A DNA stretch of 64,000 nucleotides from an uncultured Prevotellaceae bacterium (GCA_900316355.1 ONCQ01000005.1:62001-126000), one strand, 5' to 3'; shown: positions 10,990 to 20,060, numbered from the stretch's first letter. Program-made: numbers and translations. Notes: generated by a model not told the origin, from the letters alone.

Positions 10990-11020
10990 TTGCAGATGTC
11001 GGAAAAAGGATTTAACTTTG
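10990..11020 (+). promoter_or_regulatory. Promoter of the SNF2-type ATPase gene
   Basis: TTG (10990-10992), 20 bp, TAACTTTG (11013-11020). A TTG-started reading frame at 11018 overlaps the -7 box and can be discarded for the ATG at 11042. Confidence 0.75.
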
Positions 11021-11041
11021 CACCCGCAAATCGAAATCACT

Positions 11042-14000
11042 ATGACAACAGTTCAACAACATCTGATGACTTTCAAGCCGGCGCAACAGAAACTGGTTTG
11101 TCTCTACGCATATATCGGACAGCATCTTTCTGACGAGGACCGTGTACAACTGAGCGTGCACGGAGCCTGCATGATGGGTGAGCTACCGCTGCTGACAACA
11201 GCGCTCATCGATGAAGGCTTCGTCGTCCACGAGGCGGCCACCCACTTCTCGTCTGCTCGCCAGTTTATCCGTCCACGCTTCTACGGCGAAGTGATGCGCT
11301 TCGGCTTAGACAACCATCCCGAATGGTTCAAGGAGTTCGACGAGTGGCCCCTAACGCGCTATGCCGCCTTCGACGAGCTGCAGCGTGCCATACGCATCTG
11401 CCACAAGGGCAAGCGCCCACAGCCGATGGTGCTCAACGCCACACTCCCGCCCTACCTCATCAGCCTCGCTGACGATCGTCGCTATGAGCCGCTGGTGACC
11501 ATGATCCGCGACGTGGACTTCCCCGCCTTCCTCTCTGCCGTGCTGCGCAAATGGATGAAGGAAGATATCCGCGACACAGAAGAGATGATTGCACGCCAGC
11601 TGAACCTGCGCAAACTCGACTCCACAGACCCCGATGTGCGCGAGATGAAATCGCTGGTGAACTACTATAACTTCGTCGTTCTCGGCCAATATACGCCTCC
11701 CACCAGCATCAGGATGACATCCTCAGACTATCTCTCGAAGGGTGTTCATGCGATGGCACAGGGCAAGAGTGAACTGGCGATGAAGGTGTTCAACGAGGCT
11801 GCCAATAACAAGATGGCCAAGAGCAAGACGGCCACCGACCCCTACCCGACAGACGCCATCGTGGCCTTCTACTGGGTCATTGCACTTTGGACAGCCAAGC
11901 AGATCGATGCGCGCAAGACGCTGCAGGCTTTTGCCGAACACGCCCGCGAGCGCAACCTGTTCCGCATGGGCGCCGCCATCCTGCTGGCAGAGACGCTGGC
12001 TGATCCGATGCAGCGCATGGACATGGACTTGCTGTCCCGACTGCTGAATCCCGAGAAACTGGAAGAACGCGAGTATATCCTCACACAACACATGGCACAA
12101 CTGCTGGGAACTACACTGGCAGGCCTGCCATTGCCCGACGACTACAAGCCGCAGGCCGCCTTCCTGCGCCACGAGGCACAGGCTTACATCAAGCTGGAAA
12201 AGTTTGAGAAGAAGATGCTCACCAACAGCTTCGGCGCCAAGACGGTGTCATCTTTTGTCAAAATCAAAGACCCGTGGGAACTGACGCTGGACCGCCTCAT
12301 CGCCACCGAAGGAAAGCGCAAGACAACAGACGACGAGGGGGAGCACCGCGTGATGTACACCATCATGAGCGACGGCGAGAGCGTGGAACTGCGCGAGCAA
12401 AACCGCCTGAAAGACGGCCGCTGGGGCAGCGGCAAGCAACTGCCCTGGAGCCGCTTCATGAGCGGCACAGAGCCCTTCATGGACCGCACGGACCAGGCGG
12501 TAGTCGCCGACGTGCGCTTCCTTGGTGCCTCGCGCCTCACGGTGGGCATCATCCTGCCGCATCTCGTAGGCTCCGACCGTGTCTATACGGGCGAGCAGAC
12601 GCCCTTCCGCCGCGTAACCATCGAGGAACAGAAGCCCTACGTAATCATCGAGCGTCAAGCCGACGGCAGCTTCCATCTGCAATCCAACGTAGCCATTCAG
12701 GACCTGCTCACGCAGAACAACGTCTATCATCGCGACTCTGCAATGCACTACATCTACTTCCCCATGTCAGACCGGGAGCGCAATGTCCTTCAGGAGTTGC
12801 TCACCGTGGCCGACTTCCCCGCCGAAGCCGAGGAGAAACTGAAGAAGCTGCTGCCGCTCATCACGCAGATTACGGACATACACAGCGACCTCATCCCCGA
12901 GGAAAAGGAACTGGAGACGCTGGAAGCACAGACCAAGATTATCATCCGCCTCACGCCCGACCCGACCACACAGACGATGTTCGATGCCTACATCCTCGTA
13001 CGTCCGCTGTGTGGCGGCAAGATTGCACTGCCTCCGGCGCAGGGCGACGCAGTGATTATCGACCAGAACGACACCTCCGGGCGTGTGCGCATCGAGCGTA
13101 ATATGGATGGCGAGGCGAGGAACCTGACTACCCTGCTGCACTACTGCCAAGAGCATGATATCGAGCTCACTGAGAAGCTGGCAGCCCATCTCTCCACGCC
13201 ACAAGTCCTGCAGCTGCTGGCCTTCGTGAGCGCTCACCCCGAGATGAGTGCCGTGGAATGGCCCGAAGGCGAGCGCCTGCGCATGCACACTGCACAACAG
13301 AAAGACTGGAACATATCACTTACGCCTCGCGGACGCTGGTTCGAAGTGGAGGGTCAAGTGCAGCTTTCTGACAATTCCGTCCTCACCGCACAACAGCTGT
13401 TGCAAGCCCTTGCCAACAGCCACGGCGGCTATGTGCAGCTGCAGAACGGCGACTACCTGTGGCTGTCCGATCGCCTGCGCAAGCAGCTGGATGCGCTGGA
13501 GAGTATTACAACGACGGAAAACAACAAACCCGCCGTGCCCATGCTGCAGACAGGCGTGCTGGCACAGCTCGTGAACGGCGAAATCGACATCCACCACACC
13601 GACGAGTTCACCAAGCTGAACGACCGCATCCAACAGGCCGACGAGAAAGAGTTCGAGCCGCCCAAGGAGTTGCAGGCCACACTGCGCCCCTATCAGTTAG
13701 ACGGTTACCGCTGGATGATGCGTCTGGGAGAATGGGAAGCAGGAGCGTGCCTGGCCGACGATATGGGCCTCGGCAAGACGGTGCAGACGATAGCCTTCCT
13801 GCTGGCACACGCCCAAGAGGGTGCCGCCTTAGTAGTGGCGCCGGCGAGCGTCATCGGCAACTGGCGCAATGAGGTGCAGCGTTTCGCGCCTACGCTGAAC
13901 ATCTACAGCCTCAACGAATGCTTCGACCGCAAACGTACCATCGAAACAGCCACTGCGGGCGATATCATCATCACCACCTACGGTCTGCTGTCCCCCTTCC

Positions 14001-15049
14001 AGGAGGCGCTGGCAGAAAAGAAGTGGAACACCTGCGTGCTGGACGAGGCTCACAACATCAAGAACCGAGGCACCAAGATGAGTGCCGCCTGCATGACCCT
14101 GAACGCCACACACCGCATCATCCTCACGGGCACCCCCGTGCAGAACCATCTTGGTGAGCTCTGGAACCTCTTCCAGTTCATCAACCCCGGCTTACTGGGC
14201 ACCTACGAGCAGTTCCACCAGAAATTCATCATCCCCATCGAAAACCTGCAGGATACCGACCGCCAGCAACAACTGCAATCTCTGGTGGCACCATTCATGC
14301 TCCGACGCACGAAGCAGGCTGTGGCCAAGGAACTGCCGGAGAAGACGGAAATCACCATCGATGTGGAGCTCACGGAAGACGAGATGGCCTACTACGAAGT
14401 CATCCGCCGCGAGGCCGAACAGCGCTTCAAGGAGGAGGGCGACCAGCTCACCGTGAACGCCCTGGCAGAGCTCACGCGCCTGCGCCGCACCGCCTGCACA
14501 CCAGAGCTGACGAACAACGCCTGGATGGATGGTTCCAGCAAGGTGAACGCCTTCATGGAGCTTGTACAGAATATTTTGGAAGGAGACCATAGCGTACTCG
14601 TATTCAGCCAGTTTACATCATTCCTTCAAATTGTTGCTCGAACGCTAAGAGAGGCGAAGATACCCTTCCTTTATCTCGACGGCAACGTCACGCTGAGACA
14701 ACGAGAACAGCTGGTGGCAGACTTCCAGAAGGGCAAGAGCCCCATCTTCCTCATCAGCCTCAAGGCAGGCGGTGTAGGTCTGAATTTGACGGCAGCCAAC
14801 TATGTCATTCATCTCGACCCATGGTGGAATCCCGCCATCGAGCAGCAGGCCACAGACCGCGCCTATCGCATCGGTCAGAAGCAGGCTGTCACCGTCTATC
14901 ATCTCATCAGCCACCACACCATCGAGGAGAAAATCCTGCGCCTGCACGAGAGCAAACGCGCTCTCTCCGACAGCATCCTTGAAGGTGCCGACAAGAATTA
15001 CAAACTCACAGCAAAAGACATGCTCGAAATGCTGTCTAATCAATGGTGA
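11042..15049 (+). CDS. SNF2-family DEAD/DEAH ATPase (HepA/RapA-like)
   Basis: 1335 residues from the ATG at 11042. The N-terminal 850 residues are a Bacteroidetes-type extension without a domain I can name. The SNF2 ATPase core follows: motif I DDMGLGKTVQT near 906, DEAH box (LDEAHNIKNRGTK) near 1000, motif III (LTGTPVQNHLGELW), and helicase C motifs (LVFSQFTSF, ISLKAGGVGLNLTAANYVIHLDPWWNPAIEQQATDRAYRIGQ) up to about 1300. Such proteins translocate on double-stranded DNA and remodel protein-DNA complexes such as stalled RNA polymerase. The gene is followed by trmD after a 125-bp repeat-rich spacer. Confidence 0.9.
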   Translation: MTTVQQHLMTFKPAQQKLVCLYAYIGQHLSDEDRVQLSVHGACMMGELPLLTTALIDEGFVVHEAATHFSSARQFIRPRFYGEVMRFGLDNHPEWFKEFDEWPLTRYAAFDELQRAIRICHKGKRPQPMVLNATLPPYLISLADDRRYEPLVTMIRDVDFPAFLSAVLRKWMKEDIRDTEEMIARQLNLRKLDSTDPDVREMKSLVNYYNFVVLGQYTPPTSIRMTSSDYLSKGVHAMAQGKSELAMKVFNEAANNKMAKSKTATDPYPTDAIVAFYWVIALWTAKQIDARKTLQAFAEHARERNLFRMGAAILLAETLADPMQRMDMDLLSRLLNPEKLEEREYILTQHMAQLLGTTLAGLPLPDDYKPQAAFLRHEAQAYIKLEKFEKKMLTNSFGAKTVSSFVKIKDPWELTLDRLIATEGKRKTTDDEGEHRVMYTIMSDGESVELREQNRLKDGRWGSGKQLPWSRFMSGTEPFMDRTDQAVVADVRFLGASRLTVGIILPHLVGSDRVYTGEQTPFRRVTIEEQKPYVIIERQADGSFHLQSNVAIQDLLTQNNVYHRDSAMHYIYFPMSDRERNVLQELLTVADFPAEAEEKLKKLLPLITQITDIHSDLIPEEKELETLEAQTKIIIRLTPDPTTQTMFDAYILVRPLCGGKIALPPAQGDAVIIDQNDTSGRVRIERNMDGEARNLTTLLHYCQEHDIELTEKLAAHLSTPQVLQLLAFVSAHPEMSAVEWPEGERLRMHTAQQKDWNISLTPRGRWFEVEGQVQLSDNSVLTAQQLLQALANSHGGYVQLQNGDYLWLSDRLRKQLDALESITTTENNKPAVPMLQTGVLAQLVNGEIDIHHTDEFTKLNDRIQQADEKEFEPPKELQATLRPYQLDGYRWMMRLGEWEAGACLADDMGLGKTVQTIAFLLAHAQEGAALVVAPASVIGNWRNEVQRFAPTLNIYSLNECFDRKRTIETATAGDIIITTYGLLSPFQEALAEKKWNTCVLDEAHNIKNRGTKMSAACMTLNATHRIILTGTPVQNHLGELWNLFQFINPGLLGTYEQFHQKFIIPIENLQDTDRQQQLQSLVAPFMLRRTKQAVAKELPEKTEITIDVELTEDEMAYYEVIRREAEQRFKEEGDQLTVNALAELTRLRRTACTPELTNNAWMDGSSKVNAFMELVQNILEGDHSVLVFSQFTSFLQIVARTLREAKIPFLYLDGNVTLRQREQLVADFQKGKSPIFLISLKAGGVGLNLTAANYVIHLDPWWNPAIEQQATDRAYRIGQKQAVTVYHLISHHTIEEKILRLHESKRALSDSILEGADKNYKLTAKDMLEMLSNQW

Positions 15050-15056
15050 GGACTAT

Positions 15057-15168
15057 AGTTTAAAGTTTAATGTTTAAAGTTTAATGAAAATAGCTGTAAG
15101 CATTGAGCTTTATAAACAATACTCGTTCATTAAAAAATCACATTCAACTTTAAACATAAAACTTTAAG
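15057..15168 (+). repeat. GTTTAAAGTTTAAT short repeats in the spacer before trmD
   Basis: Three or four copies of AGTTTAA/TGTTTAAAG follow the SNF2-type stop, and the complement-like ACTTTAAACATAAAACTTTAAG precedes trmD. The two parts could pair in the RNA. No gene is seen. Confidence 0.6.
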
Positions 15169-15174
15169 CTAAGA

Positions 15175-15858
15175 ATGAGAATCGATATCATTACAGTCAT
15201 TCCGCAGCTCATCGAGGGTTTCCTGCAGGAGAGCATCCTCGGCCGCGCCCAGAAGAAAGGGCTCGTGGAAATACATCTTCACAACCTTCGCGACTATGCC
15301 GTGCGCAAGGATCGCCGCATCGACGACTATCCCTTCGGCGGTTTCGCCGGCATGGTCATGCAATGTGAACCTATCGACCGCTGCATCAGTGCCCTCACGG
15401 CAGAGCGACACTATGACCAGATCATCTTCACCACCCCCGATGGCGAACAGTTCGACCAGCCTATGGCCAACGAGCTGTCACTCTGCGAGAACATCATCAT
15501 CCTCTGCGGCCACTACAAGGGCATCGACTACCGCATCCGCGAGCACCTGATTACCAAGGAGGTGAGCATCGGCGACTATGTCCTCACGGGCGGCGAGCTG
15601 GCAGCCGCAGTCATGGCAGATGCCATCGTGCGCATCGTGCCGGGCGTCATCGGCGATGAGCAGAGCGCGCTCTCCGACAGCTTCCAGGACAACCTGTTAG
15701 CAGCGCCCGTATATACCCGTCCTGCGGAATATCGCGGATGGAAGGTGCCTGACATCCTCCTCTCAGGGCACGAAGCGAAAATCAAGGAATGGGAGCTGCA
15801 GCAATCATTGGAACGCACCAAACGCCTGCGCCCCGACCTCTTAAAAAGTGAAAAATGA
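15175..15858 (+). CDS. trmD: tRNA (guanine-N1)-methyltransferase TrmD
   Basis: 227 residues, the normal length. It methylates G37 in tRNAs reading CNN codons, using S-adenosylmethionine bound in a trefoil knot. The start [20 protein letters not shown] and the knot segments ([58 protein letters not shown]) are typical. It stands apart from its usual rpsP-rimM neighbours, as often in Bacteroidetes. Confidence 0.97.
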   Translation: MRIDIITVIPQLIEGFLQESILGRAQKKGLVEIHLHNLRDYAVRKDRRIDDYPFGGFAGMVMQCEPIDRCISALTAERHYDQIIFTTPDGEQFDQPMANELSLCENIIILCGHYKGIDYRIREHLITKEVSIGDYVLTGGELAAAVMADAIVRIVPGVIGDEQSALSDSFQDNLLAAPVYTRPAEYRGWKVPDILLSGHEAKIKEWELQQSLERTKRLRPDLLKSEK

Positions 15859-15934
15859 TTGAGAGAAAAGTGAAAAATAAATAATTCCGCCCCCAACTCT
15901 CCACTCTCACCTCTCAACTATCAACTAAAATCCT

Positions 15935-15942
15935 TACTTTTG
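15935..15942 (+). promoter_or_regulatory. -7 element of the zeta-like kinase gene
   Basis: TACTTTTG about 38 bp upstream of the ATG at 15980; no TTG at the expected distance. Confidence 0.45.
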
Positions 15943-15979
15943 TCCTCGTAACCTATCACCTTTAACTGTCCACAGACGC

Positions 15980-16585
15980 ATGGCAGACATAAACCGACTA
16001 CACCTATACATCATCGCCGGCTGCAATGGCGCGGGCAAGACAACGGCCTCGTTTACCGTCTTGCCCGAAATGCTCAACTGCCGCGAATTTGTCAATGCCG
16101 ACGAGATTGCCAAGGGTCTTTCTCCCTTCAATCCTGAAGGCGTAGCGATTCAGGCAGGCCGTCTGATGATTGACCGCGTGCTGCATTTGCTGAAAGAGGG
16201 CGAGACGTTCGCCTTCGAGACCACGCTGGCCACGCGCTCATACGTGAATCTTATCCAACGCGCTCAGAAGCGTGGCTATTTCGTCACCCTTCTGTTCTTC
16301 TCGCTCTCCACGCCCGAGCAGGCTGTGGCGCGCGTAGCCAAGCGCGTAAGCCTTGGCGGTCACAACATCCCCACCGATGTCATCATGCGCCGCTATGACG
16401 CAGGTCTGCAGAACTTCTTCCAGCTCTACACGCCCATCTGTGACTACTGGACGCTCTACGACAACTCCAACATCCCCGGCGAGAAGATTGCCTACGGATG
16501 GAAGAGCGAACGCCTCAACATTGTTGATGAAGGGAAATATTTCCGTTTGTATAACACCTACGCAAAAGCTGAGAGCCATGAGTGA
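15980..16585 (+). CDS. Zeta-toxin-like P-loop kinase
   Basis: 201 residues. The Walker A motif is AGCNGAGKTT (13-22), followed by EFVNADEIAKGLSPFNPE, the conserved Asn-Ala-Asp-Glu of zeta-toxin-family kinases, then TFAFETTLATRSY and a lid with arginines (RVAKRVSLGGHNIPTDVIMRRY). Classical zeta toxins phosphorylate UDP-N-acetylglucosamine; many short chromosomal homologues have unknown substrates. No epsilon-type antitoxin precedes it, but a 52-aa ORF overlaps its end. It may be a toxin or a housekeeping small-molecule kinase. Confidence 0.8.
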   Translation: MADINRLHLYIIAGCNGAGKTTASFTVLPEMLNCREFVNADEIAKGLSPFNPEGVAIQAGRLMIDRVLHLLKEGETFAFETTLATRSYVNLIQRAQKRGYFVTLLFFSLSTPEQAVARVAKRVSLGGHNIPTDVIMRRYDAGLQNFFQLYTPICDYWTLYDNSNIPGEKIAYGWKSERLNIVDEGKYFRLYNTYAKAESHE

Positions 16586-16736
16586 ACGAGAAGTTATCGA
16601 CATGCAGCGCCGCATCGATGAAGGTATCGTGCTAGCGCAGAAGCGACTCGTGGAGCGCTCCCGACTTTTTAACTCCACGCTCATCGTGGCGCGCGACGGT
16701 CATGTGATGGAAGTCGCGCCCGAAGAGTTCCTTTAG
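16578..16736 (+). CDS. 52-aa protein overlapping the zeta-like kinase gene
   Basis: The ATG at 16578 lies 8 bp inside the end of the kinase gene (ATGAGTGA overlap), so translation is probably coupled. The protein (MSEREVIDMQRRIDEGIVLA ... FNSTLIVARDGHVMEVAPEEF) is charged, with an amphipathic N-terminal helix and a short C-terminal beta part. This gene order suggests a partner or antitoxin of the kinase, but no family is recognised. Its stop overlaps the stop of the convergent HhH gene by 4 bp. Confidence 0.65.
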   Translation: MSEREVIDMQRRIDEGIVLAQKRLVERSRLFNSTLIVARDGHVMEVAPEEFL

Positions 16737-17677
16737 TATTCCAGATAGGGCTTCAGCCGGTCTGCCGCCACTTCCGTGAATTCCGGAAGCAGCATCAGCG
16801 CTGTGATGTCAGCGATGCGTCCGTGTGCGCGTCTGTATTGTGCGATGGCCTTGGCCCGTGCGAAACCCATATAAGGATGGCGTGCCAGTTCTGAGACGCT
16901 CATGGTGTTCACCTGCAGCTTCTTCACGAGGCTTACATCGACGCGCAACCAAGGAGCTACTTCATTGGGAACCACCTTAATCTCCGCCAACTGGCTGACG
17001 CTGTGGTAGCCGCCCAATCGCTCGCGATACTCCACAATTTTCCGTGCCCGCAGTGGACCGATACCAGGGATGCGCTGGAGCGTGATGCTATCCGCCGCAT
17101 TCAGCTCCAGGACCGTCATCTCCCGATACTTCTGCGGTCGGTCCAATGCCGCTATAGAATCGCTGCGTCGCCGATGCAGGGAGTCCTTGACGCGGCGCTG
17201 CTCCTTGTATGCCGCCTCGTCAGCCTCTATCTCATGGTCATCGTAGTAGCAGAATTGTCGGCCAATGCTCATCACAGGCGCCAATCGCTCGTAGGTCTCC
17301 GGCGTCATGCCAGGCACTTTCTTGAAGTCTGTTGTCCGATGGTAGCGCCCTCCCTGCTGACGATAGTGCATCACGGCCTTCGCCTGCCAAGGCGCCAGTC
17401 CAAGGCGCACGAGCGTTGCCGAGTCGGCGGTATTAGGGTCAAAGGGGAATGTCTCGGGTAAAGACAGCCCTCCTCTGCTCCCACTCGCTTGAGCGGAAAC
17501 AGAGGAGGGTGTTTCTTGGGTTGTCCCAATGGCATCCGTCAGCTCCTCAATCCTCACCAGCTCCTCACTCTCCCGAGGCTTCAGCAGCCAGCGGTCTATC
17601 ATCACGCCCGCCCATACAGCGATGGCAATGATGAAGGCTTGTAGGAGGATGTGGCGGTCAGAGCGCCGGAAATACAT
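16733..17677 (-). CDS. Membrane-anchored helix-hairpin-helix protein (ComEA-like)
   Basis: 314 residues with one transmembrane segment (about 9-27), a low-complexity linker and four helix-hairpin-helix units, for example LGLAPWQAKAVMHYR, PGMTPETYERL, IPGIGPLRARKIVEYRERLG and YMGFARAKAIAQYRRAHG. Tandem HhH units bind DNA backbone without sequence specificity; ComEA-like proteins act at the envelope in DNA uptake, but this one is longer and its role is not shown. The linker (residues about 57-70) is encoded by a palindromic insert at 17468-17509. The start codon overlaps the ilvC stop (TGATG), so the two genes are translationally coupled. Confidence 0.85.
   Translation of the reverse strand: MYFRRSDRHILLQAFIIAIAVWAGVMIDRWLLKPRESEELVRIEELTDAIGTTQETPSSVSAQASGSRGGLSLPETFPFDPNTADSATLVRLGLAPWQAKAVMHYRQQGGRYHRTTDFKKVPGMTPETYERLAPVMSIGRQFCYYDDHEIEADEAAYKEQRRVKDSLHRRRSDSIAALDRPQKYREMTVLELNAADSITLQRIPGIGPLRARKIVEYRERLGGYHSVSQLAEIKVVPNEVAPWLRVDVSLVKKLQVNTMSVSELARHPYMGFARAKAIAQYRRAHGRIADITALMLLPEFTEVAADRLKPYLEY
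17468..17509. repeat. Palindromic insert inside the HhH-protein gene
   Basis: CCCTCCTCTG ... CAGAGGAGGG, a perfect 10-bp inverted repeat with an inner CGCT/AGCG stem, lying in frame in the linker of the HhH protein. Confidence 0.7.
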
Positions 17678-18720
17678 CAGTTATTCTCGGGACGGAGCTT
17701 GCGAACGGTTTCTGCCGTGCGCCACATCTCGCTATCATGGAGTGCAGCCAGCTCTTTCTCGAGTCCTGCGCGGTAGTCAGGCTTGCTGTTGCTGTCGATG
17801 CTGATCTGTGCCTCGTGGCCGCTCTTCACGCTTGCATAGAGCTTCTCCACAACGGGCTTGATGGCATCGTGGAACGGGCCCATCCAGTCAAGGGCGCCGC
17901 GCTGTGCTGTGGTGCTGCAGTTGGCATACATCCAGTCCATACCCTTCTGTGCGAAGAGCGGGCCCAGGCTCTGTGTGAGCTCCTCAACGGTCTCGTTGAA
18001 AGCCTCAGAGGGCGAATGTCCATTCTCACGCAGCACCTCGTACTGTGCCAGCAGCAGGCCCTGGATGGCGCCCATCAGAGAGCCGCGCTCACCAGTGAGG
18101 TCGGAGGTAGCCTCACGCTGGAAGGTGGTCTCGAAGAGGTAGCCGCTGCCAATACCGATACCAAAGGCGAGCACCTTCTCAAGTGCCTTGCCGCTGGCAT
18201 CCTGATAGATGGCGTAGCTGCTGTTGAGTCCACGTCCTTCGAGGAACATCGTGCGCAGGCTGGTGCCGCTGCCCTTTGGAGCCACCATAATCACGTCGAT
18301 ATCCTTGGGAGGAACCACTCCAGTGCGGTCGTTCCAAGTGATAGCGAAGCCATGGGAGAAATAGAGGGTCTTGCCAGCTGTCAGATAGGGCTTGATGGTA
18401 GGCCAGAGCTGCATCTGAGCAGCATCGGAGAGGAGCAGGCAGACAATCGTACCGCGCTGTGCAGCCTCTTCGAGGGAGAAGAGCGTCTCGCCCGGCACCC
18501 AACCGTCGGCAACAGCCTTCTCGTAGGTCTTGCCCTGGCGCTGACCGACGATGACATTGAAGCCATTATCGCGCAGGTTGCAGGCCTGACCAGGTCCCTG
18601 CACGCCGTAGCCGAGCACGGCGATAGTCTCATTCTTCAGCACTTCGCGCGCCTTCTCCAGAGGGAACTCCTCGCGGGTCATCACTTCTTCAATGACGCCG
18701 CCAAAATTCATTTTTGCCAT
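17677..18720 (-). CDS. ilvC: Ketol-acid reductoisomerase
   Basis: 347 residues. It converts acetolactate or acetohydroxybutyrate to the dihydroxy acids of valine and isoleucine synthesis with NAD(P)H and Mg. The Rossmann motif is AVLGYGVQGPGQACNLRDNG (about 34-53), followed by VIVGQRQGKTYEKAVADGW, HGFAITW and VIMVAPKGSGTSLR; the C-terminal knotted domain has SDLTGERGSLMGAIQGLL and SFNETVEELTQ-type segments. No ilvD, ilvB or leu genes are next to it; instead the HhH membrane protein is coupled to its stop. There is a -7 element at 18765-18772 and no visible leader peptide. Confidence 0.97.
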   Translation of the reverse strand: MAKMNFGGVIEEVMTREEFPLEKAREVLKNETIAVLGYGVQGPGQACNLRDNGFNVIVGQRQGKTYEKAVADGWVPGETLFSLEEAAQRGTIVCLLLSDAAQMQLWPTIKPYLTAGKTLYFSHGFAITWNDRTGVVPPKDIDVIMVAPKGSGTSLRTMFLEGRGLNSSYAIYQDASGKALEKVLAFGIGIGSGYLFETTFQREATSDLTGERGSLMGAIQGLLLAQYEVLRENGHSPSEAFNETVEELTQSLGPLFAQKGMDWMYANCSTTAQRGALDWMGPFHDAIKPVVEKLYASVKSGHEAQISIDSNSKPDYRAGLEKELAALHDSEMWRTAETVRKLRPENN

Positions 18721-18764
18721 ATTTTATTCGTTTAACGTTTGACGTTTGCTATAAAAGACAGGCA

Positions 18765-18772
18765 CAAAGTTA
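18765..18772 (-). promoter_or_regulatory. -7 element of ilvC
   Basis: TAACTTTG on the minus strand, 45 bp upstream of the start. Confidence 0.5.
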
Positions 18773-18910
18773 GTCCTTTTCGGGCAAAAGGGAGCATGAA
18801 AGCGTGATTATTTTGCTCCATGCCGTTTTTTGTTGACATTCGTCAAAGCCTCGTGCCCATTGCTGAGGCGATATTAGGCAGTCTTTTTTCTATTTTTTTC
18901 GTTCTTTCGC

Positions 18911-18940
18911 TTGTCATATCGCGAGATTTATGTACTTTTG
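18911..18940 (+). promoter_or_regulatory. Promoter of the VanX-like dipeptidase
   Basis: TTG (18911-18913), 19 bp, TACTTTTG (18933-18940). It lies inside the longer ORF beginning at 18820 and fixes the start at ATG 18988. Confidence 0.75.
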
Positions 18941-18987
18941 CCATCACCAAATGCAATGTCAAATCCGTTTTTAACCACCTAAGAACA

Positions 18988-19812
18988 ATGGACACTAACA
19001 AATTCTTTACTTCAAGGAAGTTCTACGGCATCGTGCTGGGTGTCGTGTGTATCGCTGCGTTTTTCTGGGGCTTCCACGACAGCTTTAAGGGCGATGGACA
19101 GGAGGCGGCAGAAAGCGCTGTCGTGACGCCTGAAGAGGATGCGAGCGACTTTGTGACGCTGACGGACGTGGTGCCCGACGCTATTCTGGAGATCCGCTAC
19201 TTTGGCACGTATAACTTCGTGGGTACCCGCATCGATGGCTACCTGCAGCCTACAGCATTGCTGACGCGCGAGGCTGCCGACAGTCTGCGGGCTGTCAGCG
19301 ACGATGTGATGGCGCAGGGCTACCGTCTGAAGATCTACGATGCCTACCGCCCGCAATGCGGCGTGGACCACTTTATGCGCTGGGCCGCCGACATCCCCGA
19401 CACATGCATGAAGGCTTACTTCTACCCTGACCTGGACAAGAGCGTACTCTTCGACCAGGAATACATCATGGCTAAGAGCGGCCATACGCGCGGCAGCACG
19501 GTTGACCTTACGCTCTTCGACATGGCCACGGAGAAAGAGCTCGACATGGGCGGCACCTTCGACTGGTTCGGTCCTGAGAGCCACCCGGACTTCTGCGGCA
19601 ATCCCGAGACGCTGGAATACACGGGCGACAACCAGAAGAGCCCCGCCGGTCGCACGATAACGAAGGAGCAGTTTGAGCACCGCATGATGCTGCGCCAGGC
19701 CATGCTGCGCCATGGCTTCAAGCCGCTGAGTACAGAGTGGTGGCACTTCACGCTGGCCAACGAGCCTTACCCTGAGACTTACTTCACCTTCCCCGTGAAG
19801 CAGATTAAGTAG
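18988..19812 (+). CDS. D-alanyl-D-alanine dipeptidase, VanX-like (peptidase M15D)
   Basis: 274 residues from the ATG at 18988. An N-terminal membrane anchor or uncleaved signal (FYGIVLGVVCIAAFFWGF) places the enzyme in the periplasm. The zinc-site motifs of the M15 family are intact: YDAYRPQ, SGHTRGSTVDLTL (His and Asp ligands) and EWWHF (catalytic Glu and third ligand His). It should hydrolyse D-Ala-D-Ala released in peptidoglycan turnover. There are no vancomycin-resistance genes nearby, so a housekeeping role is more likely. It is monocistronic and followed by a 9-bp repeat array. Confidence 0.93.
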   Translation: MDTNKFFTSRKFYGIVLGVVCIAAFFWGFHDSFKGDGQEAAESAVVTPEEDASDFVTLTDVVPDAILEIRYFGTYNFVGTRIDGYLQPTALLTREAADSLRAVSDDVMAQGYRLKIYDAYRPQCGVDHFMRWAADIPDTCMKAYFYPDLDKSVLFDQEYIMAKSGHTRGSTVDLTLFDMATEKELDMGGTFDWFGPESHPDFCGNPETLEYTGDNQKSPAGRTITKEQFEHRMMLRQAMLRHGFKPLSTEWWHFTLANEPYPETYFTFPVKQIK

Positions 19813-19880
19813 TTAAGTAGTTAAGGGGTTAAGGAGTTAAGAAGTTAAGTAGTTAAGAAGTTAAGTAGTTAAGGAGTTAT
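19807..19880 (+). repeat. 9-bp-period tandem repeat (TTAAGTAGT/TTAAGGAGT units)
   Basis: About eight imperfect copies fill the spacer between the VanX-like stop and the convergent 56-aa gene. Confidence 0.9.
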
Positions 19881-19889
19881 CGTCTCTTT

Positions 19890-20060
19890 TTACAGAATGG
19901 CACGGAGGTCAAGCGTTCCTCCGTGCCATTCTGTAAACGGTTCTTCGCCCTGAAGAGAGTGGAAATCCACAAAGTGTCCTTCATCATCGAAGCGCACGAC
20001 AACCATCCTGTGGACGGTGCCGTCAGCAAGAATCAGTTGATGGTAGCCGATGGAAGTCAT
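19890..20060 (-). CDS. 56-aa protein coupled to the DUF4296 lipoprotein
   Basis: The ATG at 20060 overlaps the stop of the upstream lipoprotein gene (TAATG), so translation is coupled. The sequence (MTSIGYHQLILADGTVHRMV ... FVDFHSLQGEEPFTEWHGGT) looks like a small beta-barrel or a single beta-sheet and has no membrane segment. No family is recognised. The last codons lie in a perfect hairpin (19891-19935). It is the last gene of the ileS-dksA-lspA operon. Confidence 0.7.
   Translation of the reverse strand: MTSIGYHQLILADGTVHRMVVVRFDDEGHFVDFHSLQGEEPFTEWHGGTLDLRAIL
19891..19935. other. Perfect 18-bp inverted repeat at the gene end
   Basis: TACAGAATGGCACGGAGG and its exact complement flank a 9-nt loop. 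It covers the last codons and part of the stop of the 56-aa gene. The minus-strand transcript has A residues, not U, after it, so a standard intrinsic terminator is uncertain; it may protect the 3' end or be a REP-like element. Confidence 0.7.

Noticed and set aside
18820..18987. N-terminal extension of the VanX-like protein
   Set aside because: It contains the promoter (18911-18940), and the remaining protein from 18988 has a proper membrane anchor.
18988..19812. Vancomycin-resistance vanX
   Set aside because: No vanA/vanH-type ligase or dehydrogenase genes are near; a peptidoglycan-turnover dipeptidase is more likely.
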